Positions 1-9,749 of a stretch of DNA of 64,000 nucleotides are shown one piece after another; within the stretch, counting starts at the first letter, position 1, and the number at the start of each line of letters is the position of its first letter. The translations under genes and the position numbers were made by a program. Below the pieces are notes generated by a model. It saw only the letters and a list, made by a program, of their open reading frames with translations, was not told the origin of the DNA and did no database searches. This DNA comes from Brassica napus (Eukaryota; Streptophyta; Magnoliopsida; Brassicales; Brassicaceae), in the NCBI RefSeq assembly GCF_020379485.1, contig NC_063436.1, positions 29,696,423-29,760,422 on the forward strand, given 5' to 3'.

Positions 1-560
1 CAACAGACGGAAATGGTAGCCTGGTAGAGGACTCAACTACAGTATCAGATGCTTTGCGGTTGCTGTCAATATCTGATGATCAAATTGAGGAGGTAATACT
101 GCATCTCTGCTTTATCTTCTTTTTAAATCACAGTTTCCCAACCCAATCACATCCATGGTTTCCTCTACTAGGAGTTGCTTTTCACTGCTTGTTGATACAT
201 GCATCGGGATAAAGCTATTTGTTAGCGTAGGGTATTAGTTATTCGCTGTACTAGTGAAGCATTGCTAAAACAAACCTTTCTTGTAACACTGTAACGGTGG
301 CCATTTTTCAGGCTCAGCTGCTTGCGGGGTTTGATGAAACTGCTCAGGGCATTGATAAATCTCTCAGCATCCATACCGAGACAAGAATCATGGAGGACGA
401 GCTGAGGAAGACATTAGGAGAGATCTTTGTTGAGAATGCCAAATTGAGAAAACAGGTGAACTCTGCAATGCTTCGTGCTCTCCAACAAGACGTAAAGACC
501 ACCAAGGAAGATATGAACGAGAAAGAGGAGGCATCAACAGAAACACTGAACGTCGTATAG
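1..560 (+). CDS. 3' end of a coiled-coil protein, possibly PX-domain EREX-like
   Basis: Partial gene entering from the left edge. Exon 1..92 is open in frame and ends at a GT donor. After an intron with a TTTTTCAG acceptor, the last exon 312..560 ends in TAG. The visible C-terminus is hydrophilic and helix-prone, with heptad-like leucines and the motif ENAKLRKQVNS, so it is probably a coiled coil. The tail is rich in Glu and Lys. From memory this resembles the C-terminal coiled coil of plant Phox-homology proteins of the EREX/EREL type (RAB5-effector-like endosomal proteins). The PX domain would lie outside the window, so the family call is tentative. The reading frame itself is secure. A TAATAAAG-like signal near 755 fits a 3' UTR. 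Confidence 0.6.
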
Positions 561-1524
561 GTATTAATCATAATAGTTTGCTTTTACCTGAGAATAGAGT
601 TTACAATGAGAACTACCATTTTTATTGTCTTTGATCAATGGACTGGTCGCTTTCTATTACAAAAGGGTTGGTCTCTTGGTGAAGAAGTTGAAGCTGTGTA
701 CTGCGTATGTTTGTTGTATACCCGTATTGCGTTGTTAATCCTTTTTTGCATATATAATAAAGTGTGTAAAAAACTACTTAATGACTTTTTCGAATATATC
801 GTCGCATGATGTATTTCTACCAATGTTCAAATGTTATTAAGCAAAAAAAGGTTGCATAGATAACTACATATATGCCGAGCTTAGTAACACAAGCTTGTGA
901 TCCGAGTGAAGATAATAAGTTGATGGGACGTTGTGCCGATTTGCATGGTTTGCTGAGGTATATATTCTGGAATTTTGTGGAAACTCATTTGGTCCAATGG
1001 TTTCGGTAAGGATTCATTAATGTTTTTATAATAAGAAATCTGAGTTTCGAATCGTAGAAAGGACGAAATTATTTTAAACTAATAAAAAAGGGTTTATAAG
1101 AGATTTGCAGTATGACACAAAGAGTACTGTCAAACGTAAATCCGATAGATTGCTCATGTGATGCAGTCATATCACATGAATTTTCATAACGCATATAGAA
1201 TTATCGCCTATAAAATTATCTGTAATATTTTTTCGTAATATATAATAACATAATTATCCAGCGTTAAAAAAGTTAATTATGTATGGAAAAAAATATGTAT
1301 TCCTACCAATGTTCATATGGAAAGAAATATTCAACATTTTTGTTTTGACTATATTTTATAAGAAATTCATGTAAGATTATATTCGTTCTTTTGACCAAAA
1401 AAAAGATTATATTCTTTCTGAATTTATCTTTGACCATGACAACTATTTTGAACGTTTGTATTAGTATATATATGTAATCAGTCTAAGTAATCTACTCAAC
1501 AAAACGATTAAGAACATCATAAAA
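561..1524. other. 3' UTR and AT-rich intergenic spacer
   Basis: The first about 250 bases are probably the 3' UTR of the preceding gene. The rest is AT-rich, with short open frames that show no recognisable protein. I see no structured repeat here. Confidence 0.5.
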
Positions 1525-1862
1525 ATGGCTATAACCGTAAAAACTTTAGCTCGTTTGTTTTAACTATCTTTTTATTCATATCTTTTATTGACTGTCGTAC
1601 ATTAACCGCTGAAACTCCTTCAACTACCTTAGATTCTCCGGGTAATAACATATTTTTAGTTGCAGATATGTTTTTGTTATGTGGATATTGTATTAATGAT
1701 TTATTTTATTGATAAATAGGATATGGAATAGGAGGCGAGTCTTGCTTTGGAGGATTTTGGCCGTGTAAGAAAGACATTCTCTTTGGTTGCGTTAGATATT
1801 GCAATAGATATAAATACAAATTTGGCCGATGTACTGACATCGAAGGATGTTGTTGTTATTGA
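1525..1862 (+). pseudogene. Defensin-like cysteine-rich peptide gene, frameshifted
   Basis: Two-exon layout typical of plant defensin-like (DEFL) genes. Exon 1 (1525..1641) would encode a signal peptide; exon 2 (1720..1862) encodes a mature region with eight cysteines spaced C-X6-C-X7-C-X3-C-X9-C-X5-CCC, ending in TGA. The intron 1642..1719 has GT and AG borders. The frame from ATG 1525 stops at TAA 1561, directly after a T-run. The hydrophobic signal sequence continues in the next frame, and exon 1 is one base short of the phase that exon 2 needs. A single-base loss in the T-run near 1556-1561 therefore explains the break. Members of the family are secreted peptides used in defence or pollen-pistil signalling; which role applied here cannot be told. 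An upstream alternative start was not found. Confidence 0.6.
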
Positions 1863-2407
1863 AAAAAGCTTTTTCAATGAAATATATAAAAAAACGTGTA
1901 GTTTGAAATATAACATCAATAGTTTTGATATGTTTTGAATGTTTATACAAAAGATCTAGAGTAGGATACACAAATTTTACCAAATCAAAATTAGTTTGAT
2001 GAAATACAAAAAGTAGGTTTTGCAATTTGAACAAAATCTAAAATAAAATGGAAAGGAAGAAACCATTAATGCTCTTGATTCTCAGATCTCTGCTCTTAGT
2101 CAAGACATTGTCAACACTTTCCAAAAAAAAACTGTTATTTTTGTTAAATTCGTAATCTTCACGTCTTTCTTAGACTCATTTACACGTAATTGATACTGTA
2201 AATCTTTGTCTCTCTTGGCCTCTTCGTGTATAAGTTTATGATAAATAGTTAAGCTCTATAAACTACTATCATGGACCATACGTATGAAGACAACGTAATA
2301 TGTCAATAATCTGGATTTGATGGTACATTACAGTCTTGCTCCACTCACAAGTCATACCACTGTAGTAACGGTTCATCTTGACTCTTGAGCCTATATGGTC
2401 AGGATTT
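1863..2407. other. AT-rich spacer up to the retrotransposon insertion
   Basis: No gene recognised. The last five bases, GATTT at 2403..2407, are the left copy of the target duplication of the LTR element. Confidence 0.5.
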
Positions 2408-2697
2408 TGATATGCTATCAAAGGTATATGTGAGGAAGAAGAAGAAGGGAAATGGAGTAGAGGAGAATGGCGTGAGCTGCACGGATGAGCTGGCAGTGGT
2501 GGTTACAGAATAATAGAGATAGTTTGTTGCAATTGTTACTGGGCCTCACTATATAAGAGGACTCAGCTCTTACTTTACGGTTATGTGGGTTTTGGCTAAG
2601 GCCTTTTCTTGTAATTGACTTTGGCTTGATTCTCGATTAGAGAATTCAAGAGGGGAGGTTGGGCAGTTATAGTCAAATATACATCCAGTTCCTATCA
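2408..2697 (+). repeat. 5' LTR of the chromovirus
   Basis: 290 bp, TG...CA, identical to 7394..7683 except for A/G at 2665/7651. It contains a TATA-like CTATATAAG near 2549, which probably places the transcription start shortly downstream. DNA after the LTR (AATTGGTGCTGTG) starts the untranslated leader. I could not match a primer-binding site to a specific tRNA by eye. Confidence 0.95.
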
Positions 2698-2757
2698 AAT
2701 TGGTGCTGTGTGAGCGCTCTGGATCGAACAATCGCGACGGCGACGGAGAGAGATACG

Positions 2758-5700
2758 ATGAAGAAAGCGTTGCGTAGCCAGGGCGAAGACGAACCGGTGA
2801 CGATGGAGCTGCTCTCAAAGACGTTGCGCGATCATACTTCGTCGCAACAGGAGACGAATAGTGAGTTTCGAGCGGCGATTCGAGCATTGGAGGAGAAATC
2901 AATGTCGAAGATCGAAGATCTGGAGAGGAAATCGCAAGATCATTATGAGGAGTTGCAATCGAAGATGGATTCGAACTTTTCGAAGTTGTGTGAGCTGATT
3001 GCGAAGAAAGATTCGAAAGCTGTGGAGGTATCTGAGCCGAGTCCACAACCGTATCGACATCCTAATCATCAGGTACATCAATCGAACTGGGAAACTAGTC
3101 GTACGTCTAGATCGGAGGAAGGTATTGAACGGAACTCTTTGACGGAGAAGCGCGATGGGTTGTTGAAACGTGTAGAACTTCCATCGTTTTCGGGTGATGA
3201 TACTTATGGATGGTTAGCTTTAGCAGAGAGATATTTTCGTATTGGAGGTTATGATGAGAGAAGGAGGTTGGAGATTGTGTCTGTGATATTGGCAGGGGAT
3301 GTGTTGAGCTGGTTCAACAGTGAAGCTCAGAGAAGCGAATTTAGGAGCTGGACGGATTTTAAAGAAAGGCTGATTGCTCGTTTCAGTCGTGAGAAGCTCC
3401 GTGATCCGAGTCAACTTTTCTTTCCAGTAAAGCAGACGGGAACAGTGGCTCATTATATTCATCAGTTTGAGGATCTATCAACACAAGCTACGGGATTGAC
3501 TGATTCTCAGCGTGAAGGGATTTTTATGAATGGGTTAAAGCCAGCGATGCGGGAGGTGGTTAATATGAGTAAACCGGTGGACCTTCCGGAGATGATTGCT
3601 ACAGCATATCAAATGGAGGACAGTTCGTTGTATAAGATGGTTTGTCGCGAAAAGAGTTATGAGACGAAATCAAGTTCGCGACAACTATTTACTAAACCGT
3701 ACGTTGCCACAACGACTAGTTCTGAAGGGCAACAGAAGCCACAGCAAAATAAAGGAGGTGTGTTTCAGGAGAAAGCCACAGGGAACAACACACAGAGACC
3801 TCAGTTACGATTGACGGAGAGTCAGATCGCAGAAAAAAAGAGATTGGGACTCTGTTTTACGTGTGATGAAAAGTGGTCTCGACAACACTGGTGTCCTAAC
3901 AAATACTTACAAGTGCTGACGGTAGTGAATGGAATTGAGATGGAGATTATGGATCAGTCCTTGGTCGAGGTAGAGGAGGAAGAGGATACAGTTGAGTCGT
4001 CCTTGATGGCGTTATCTCTTAATTCTTTTTTGGGGATTTCATCACCTACAACAACTAAGCTAGTGGGATCTGTTCAGAAGAATAGTGTGGTGGTGATGCT
4101 GGATAGTGGTGCTAACCACAACTTTATTTCTCCATCCACGGTAGAAAGAATTAAGTTGAGCGCGCAGCAAAATCCCAATCTGAATGTGTTGTTGGGCACG
4201 GGAATTTCGGTACAAGGTATGGGGGTTTGCAGAGAGGTTCAGGTGACATTGTCCACCATGACTTTTACTGCTGACTTCATTGTGTTGGAACTTGGGAGTG
4301 TGGACGTGATTTGGGGGTTCAGTGGCTTCGTACGTTGGGTACCACTACAATTGATTGGGAAAACAATGTCTGGTCTTTCTCTTATCAAGGGAAGCCAGTT
4401 ACTATTACTGGTGATCCAGAGTTGCATAGTCTAACGTTCTCGGTGAAGACATTGATCACAGGAACGGACTCTCAATCTAGTGCGTCTGAGAGGGTGTTAC
4501 GACAAATGGAGGGCAAGTGTAGTGAGGTTGAAGTGATACCGGAGCTGATGGCAGCAGAGTTATTGAAGTTTGAAGAGGTGTTTCAGAAACCAAAAGGTTT
4601 ACCACCAGTAAGAGGCAGAGAGCATTCCATTGTGCTGAAGGACAACGCTAAACCAGTCAGTGTGAGACCGTATAGATATCCTCACGCCCACAAGGAGGTA
4701 ATGGAAACCTTAGTTCAAGAAATGCTTTCTGAAGGACTGATACGTCCTAGCCATAGCCCGTATTCAAGTCCGGTGCTATTGGTCAAGAAAAAGGACAACT
4801 CGCACCGTTTCTGTGTTGATTACAGGGCCTTGAATAGAGCGACGATGCAAGATAAGTATCATATCCCTATGATTGATCAGTTACTTGATGAGTTACATGG
4901 CGCTTCAATTTTTACTAAGCTCGACCTGCGGTCAGGTTATCATCAGATCAGGATGCAGCAGGAGGACATTGAGAAGACTGCTTTCAGGACTCACGACGGT
5001 CATTTTGAGTTCTTGGTGATGCCATTTGGACTCACAAATGCACCGGCGACGTTTCAGGCTTTGATGAATGACGTTTTTCGCAAGTTTCTGAGGAAATTCG
5101 TTTTGGTTTTCTTCGACGATATCTTAATCTACAGTCGTAATCTGGAGGAGCATGTAGAGCATGTGAGAATGGTGTTGGAAGTATTTGTCGAGCAGAAGCT
5201 TTTCGCGAATCGAAAGAAGTGTTCTTTTGCTCAGAATAAAGTGGAGTATCTTGGGCATGTGATTAGTAAAGACGGAGTTGCGACTGATCACCATAAGATC
5301 GAAGCGGTTCAGAAATGGCCAGTTCCAAGAACAGTGAAGGAATTAAGAGGTTTTTTGGGTCTCACGGGTTATTACAGGAAGTTTGTGAAAGCCTATGGAG
5401 AGATTGCACGACCTCTTACTGAATTGTTGAAAAAAGAGCAGTTTCTATGGAGTACATCATCGGGGGAGGCTTTCTTGCATCTGAAGGATGCGATGGTCAG
5501 AGCTCCTGTGTTGGCTCTTCCGGATTTTGATCAGTTGTTTATTATTGAATCTGATGCATCCAGATTTGGCTTAGGAGCAGTATTGATGCAAGGCTGACAT
5601 CCGATTGCGTATTTTAGTCGTGGGTTAACTGCTAGAGAACAATTAAAGCCAATATACGAACGAGAGTTGATGGCTATTGTTCTGTCTATTCAAAAGTGGA

Positions 5701-7499
5701 GGCATTATCTGCTTGGTCGTCGGTTTGTGGTGCGAACGGATCAATAGAGCTTGAAGTATTTGTTAGAGCAACGTGAGATTACGTTGGATTATCAGCGGTG
5801 GCTGACAAGGATATTGGGATATGAATTTGATATTGAATACAAGGTGGGCAGTGAGAACAAAGTAGCTGATGGGTTGTCGCGAATTGATCATGAAGCGGTT
5901 AAGGACAGTGGGTTAACACTACTGGCTCTAACTATGCCTGTGTCGTTGCAACTCCAGGATTTGTACCGGGAGATTGATGAGAACGTGGAGATACAAAAGG
6001 TGATTCAGAAGTTGGCTTCCGGAGAACAGGTTAAACAAGGGTTTTCGGTGGCGCATGGGAGGTTGTTTTACAAGATGAAGTTGGTTATTCCTTCAGAGTC
6101 AGCTCAGATTCCCTTGATTCTACAAGAATATCATGATTCGATGATAGGAGGACATGCGGGGGTGCTGAGGACTTTACAACGGATCAAAGCTATCTTTTAT
6201 TGGCCGAAAATGAGGAAGAGAGTGCAGGATTATGTCGCGGCTTGCTCGGTTTGTCAGACACACAAGTATTCGACACTTTCTCCGGCGGGGTTACTTCAAC
6301 CTATTGAGCTTCCGGTGCGTATATGGGAAGATATAGCCATGGATTTTGTTGAAGGGCTTCCAACTTCGAATGGGGTTAATGTGATTTTGGTCATTGTTGA
6401 TCGTCTGAGCAAGTATGGTCATTTTTTAACTCTGAAACATCCGTTTACTGCGGTGACTGTGGCTCAGAAGTTTGTTCAGGAGGTGGTTCGACTTCATGGG
6501 TTTCCTAAGTCTATCATTTCAGACAGGGACAAGATATTTCTGAGCAATTTTTGGAAAGAATGTTTCCGTGTGTCGGGGACGAGATTGAGGTTTAGCACGG
6601 CGTTTCATCCTCAGTCTGACGGGCAAACAGAGGTACTCAATAGATGTCTTGAAACATATCTTCGTTGCTTCGCCTCAACTCATCCCAAAACTTGGTCGAA
6701 GTTTCTTCCTTGGGCTGAGCTTTGGTATAATACCGCTTATCACACGGCTTTGCGTTGCACTCCCTTCAAGTTGGTTTATGGTCGAGATGCCCCATCATTG
6801 ATGGCATACGAAGAGGGTGCTACACAAAACTTTGAGCTGGATGAGATGTTGAAAGAGCGAGAAGTGGTTTTGGAATCTGTGAAACATAATTTGTTGCGTG
6901 CTCAAGCTTTGATGAAGAACAATGCTGATAAGCATCGGCGGGAATTGGAGTTTGCGGTTGGTGACAAAGTTTATTTGAAGCTTCGCCCCTACCGTCAACA
7001 GTCCGTCAGTCGACGTCTCTTTCAGAAGTTAGCAGCGCGTTTCTATGGACCGTTTGATGTAGTGGCTCGAATCGGGAAAGTGGCATATCGTTTGGCTCTT
7101 CCGGAATCCTCAAAGATACATCCTGTGTTTCATGTATCTCAGTTGAAACCTGTAGTGGGGGCGACAGACGTGGTTACGCCTTTACCTCCGGTGTTATCTG
7201 CTTCTGAGGATTTGGTGATTGAACCAGATACGATATTGGATAGGCGCTATGATGATCAGGGTTATTTGGAGTTGTTGGTGCGTTGGAAACATTTACCGGC
7301 GCATGAGTCTACTTGGCTTCGACTAGGAGAGTTCAAGCAGCAATTTCCATTGTTTTCACTTGAGGACAAGCTGAATCTCGGGGATGGGGGTATTGATATG
7401 CTATCAAAGGTATATGTGAGGAAGAAGAAGAAGGGAAATGGAGTAGAGGAGAATGGCGTGAGCTGCACGGATGAGCTGGCAGTGGTGGTTACAGAATAA
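2758..7499 (+). pseudogene. Chromovirus gag-pol, disabled by one frameshift and two stops
   Basis: The first ATG after the LTR is at 2758. Gag has an N-terminal coiled coil and a zinc-knuckle-like segment (CFTCDEKWSRQHWC, about 3850). The protease active site DSGA is near 4105. Near 4305-4312 the frame is lost by one base, and the protein continues in another frame to 5598. The reverse transcriptase shows the FFDDILIY core near 5108. Within RNase H, TGA at 5596..5598 and TAG at 5745..5747 interrupt the frame. Integrase follows, with an HHCC zinc-binding region (about 6150-6260), the DDE core and then a chromodomain with WKHLPAHESTW near 7290. Chromodomains direct integration to marked chromatin in this family. 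All breaks are short lesions; no large segment is missing. Confidence 0.9.
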
Positions 7500-7683
7500 T
7501 AGAGATAGTTTGTTGCAATTGTTACTGGGCCTCACTATATAAGAGGACTCAGCTCTTACTTTACGGTTATGTGGGTTTTGGCTAAGGCCTTTTCTTGTAA
7601 TTGACTTTGGCTTGATTCTCGATTAGAGAATTCAAGAGGGGAGGTTGGGCGGTTATAGTCAAATATACATCCAGTTCCTATCA
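7394..7683 (+). repeat. 3' LTR of the chromovirus
   Basis: Matches the 5' LTR at all but one position. The pol reading frame runs into this LTR and stops inside it at TAA 7497..7499, so the last about 35 codons are LTR-encoded. The right target duplication GATTT follows at 7684. Confidence 0.95.
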
Positions 7684-8141
7684 GATTTCTATGGTAGTTC
7701 TTGATATATTGGATGGTCAGGACTCTGGCTAATCTAAAGGTTTTGTGTTCACTGCTTAAGGCTATGATTAGGTTTGTGTCAAGGCAGGTATGGTCATATA
7801 TTAAACTAGTCTAGCTATGGATTACATATGGTTTCACGATGGTTCATGTGCATAATAAGATATTTTATTTCTTTGAACTTAGTAAGAGTTTTCTCGTCCC
7901 TCTTTGAGTTGGCGTTGACTTGTAAGAGAGCCAACCTCCCAATACAGTCGATAGAAAGCTTGGCTGTGCCTGAGTGATGGAGTCAACACCGTCTCATTGA
8001 CCTCCTTCCTTCTTCTTTTTCCAGGTTTGGATTTTGATTGACAACCTAGATGGTCTAAAACATGTATCCGGCTCATGCCCCAGGTCATGAAATGCAAAAA
8101 CAAAAACAAAAAAAAAACAGCAATGAAAAAGAAAAAGATTC
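7684..8141. other. Spacer and 3' UTR of the ubiquitin-fold gene
   Basis: Starts with the right GATTT target duplication. The part near 8000-8141 is probably the 3' UTR of the minus-strand gene that ends at 8142. I see nothing else. Confidence 0.45.
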
Positions 8142-8945
8142 TTACAGTTTGAGTTGTTTCAAAGAAGAAACGCCTGGTGCCTTGCTCTTGTGCGTCTTCA
8201 TCAAGATGCAGTGGTTTGATATATAGCGGATGAATCGAAGCTGAATGATGATTTTATCCACAAAAGACTCAAAACCCATTAAAACATTAATTACAACAAA
8301 AAATGGGGAATGTAATGGAAACTAAACTTGACTATAGCAATCTACATAAGCCTGGTTATAGAACCTCAACTCTACCACATGACAATTCAAAAGACCAAAC
8401 AATAACATTAGGATAGACTACAAACCTGATCACCATCTTTAATGTGGAAGTCAGTGAGGTAGTCAGAGTCGTTAATCAATCTTTGATCTTCATAGGATAC
8501 GCAGAACTGTGCCCAAACATGCGGCCTTCATACTCACGGGGGTAAGAGTAGGATCATCAAGAATCACATAAAGATAAGTAAACTCAAAAATCAAGAAAAT
8601 GAATGGTACCATGAGATATAATTGCCAAGGGATGTGATGGGCAAGTGAGAAAACGCAGCTTCTACAGCCATCTTGAGCTCCCTTACTGTAGCTGTCTTCA
8701 ATACCTTATGATAATATCAGATATTATAAAAACCTCGAAATTAGTTGTAGAGTCAACTCTTAGTAGAAGCGTAAGAAACAAGCAAGCAAAGATTAGGTTA
8801 CGGTACCAAAGGAAGAACCATCGAGCTTGAGAACAGTGAGTTTGATCGGCTCATCAGGCAACTGATTATAACTAAAACTCTTCCGACGATCGATCAGGCG
8901 GAGAGGAAACAGAGACGCAGCCAAAGAGCGGCGTGGAACTTCCAT
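8142..8945 (-). CDS. SNRNP25-like ubiquitin-fold protein (At4g32270-like)
   Basis: Four minus-strand exons: 8802..8945, 8610..8704, 8426..8525 and 8142..8240, together 438 nt or 145 aa, with consistent phases and GT-AG introns. The protein starts MEVPRRSLAASLF. A ubiquitin-like beta-grasp domain follows, with LTVLKLDGSSF, ATVRELKMAVEAAFSHLP, PHVWAQFCVSYEDQRL and TDFHIKDGDQLRF. These are hallmarks of the ubiquitin-like domain shared with the U11/U12 snRNP 25-kDa protein. The tail is short and basic (MKTHKSKAPG). It lacks a C-terminal diglycine, so it is a fold relative and not a conjugated modifier. Position beside UGNT1 matches At4g32270 as I recall it. A spliceosome role is only suggested by the family. 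Confidence 0.85.
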
Positions 8946-9035
8946 CGCAAATCAAGAACTAGAAATTGACAGGGCTACAAACATGTAGTAAGTTCCAAAT
9001 TTTGGGCGCTGGAGGAGAAGCGAAATTGAGTTAGA

Positions 9036-9246
9036 GTGGGCCGGCTGAGGCATAGGGGCAAGGGGCAAGGGGGCCCAGGGCTCAAATTGTTTTTTTGTAT
9101 TATTAGTGTTAAAATGGAGTCTGATTTAAAAAAAAAAAATTAAAAAGGGGTCCAAAATTTTTAAGTTATCCATAGAGTATATGTAAATTTTTTTTTGAAA
9201 AACTATTTTGCCCAAGTGTCTATAATTTACTTGAGCCGGCCCTCTG
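9036..9246. mobile_element. Candidate short non-autonomous transposon with GGGCCGGC ends (copy A)
   Basis: About 210 bp with imperfect inverted ends: GGGCCGGCTGAG at 9038 and the reverse of AGGGCCGGCTCAAG at about 9233..9246. The ends resemble those of copies B (12082..12338), C (40053..40214) and D (62821..62989). No convincing 8-bp target duplication is visible, so the borders are approximate. It sits between the ubiquitin-fold gene and the tRNA. Confidence 0.5.
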
Positions 9247-9415
9247 GGAGATTGATGATGCCATGTGAGGTAGGAAGAAGATGAGAGATACTTTGCTGGG
9301 AATCAGGGTTTAGGGATTTCTCTCTGGCTTTTTCCCGCGGTTAGATCCGTTTTGCTTTCAAATAGAGCAATATAGAGAGACGTTCAAATATTGTGTGGAA
9401 AAATTAAGACTACAA

Positions 9416-9488
9416 GCACCCATGGCCTAATGGATAAGGCGCTTGACTTCTAATCAAGCGATTGTGGGTTCGAGTCGCACTGGGTGTG
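9416..9488 (+). tRNA. tRNA-Arg (anticodon UCU)
   Basis: A 73-nt cloverleaf. Acceptor stem GCACCCA pairs with TGGGTGT (one G-T pair), with discriminator G. The D arm is GCC TAATGGATAA GGC. The anticodon stem GCTTGA/TCAAGC closes the loop CTTCTAA with anticodon TCT. The T arm contains GGTTCGAGTC. One T-stem position looks mismatched (G-G, from CGCAC on the 3' side), which is unusual and could weaken the fold. A TTTT run at 9489..9492 follows directly, as expected of a Pol III terminator. It reads AGA codons. No intron is present. Confidence 0.93.
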
Positions 9489-9492
9489 TTTT
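9489..9492 (+). terminator. Pol III terminator of the tRNA gene
   Basis: A TTTT run immediately after the discriminator base, followed by a second T-run at about 9495..9500. This is the usual Pol III stop signal. Confidence 0.7.
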
Positions 9493-9749
9493 AATTTTTT
9501 GCGAGGTAAAACAACATTTTCATACCATTCATTCACTATTTATCAGCGTGAAAACAATAATTAGTTAATGTTTTGCCTGCTTGAATACACAAGTTCAAAT
9601 AAAAATGAGGCATCGCATTATTAATACTACTCTGAACTACTTCACCTCTGTTGAACTAAAAGGCTTCCTTTAGTTTCTTTTCACATCGAGCCTTTATGAT
9701 CACTAGGGCCACTCCTATGTGTGATTGGCTCTTCTTTGTTTTGGACTAG

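Larger units (their letters stand above)
2408..7683 (+). mobile_element. Ty3/gypsy chromovirus LTR retrotransposon, full length, disabled
   Basis: A complete 5276-bp element. The two 290-bp LTRs (2408..2697 and 7394..7683) begin with TG and end with CA. They are flanked by a 5-bp target duplication, GATTT, at 2403..2407 and 7684..7688. A G-rich polypurine tract (about 7379..7390) lies just before the 3' LTR. Inside are gag, protease, reverse transcriptase, RNase H, integrase and a C-terminal chromodomain, in the order of Metaviridae (Ty3/gypsy). Short LTRs, total size and chromodomain suggest the Reina-like chromoviruses; that clade assignment is by recall. The coding region has one frameshift and two stops, so this copy cannot make a full polyprotein. 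The LTRs differ at one base only (A at 2665, G at 7651), so the insertion is recent. Confidence 0.95.

Noticed and set aside
606..809. 67-codon open frame after the first gene
   Set aside because: No recognisable domain; lies in the probable 3' UTR.
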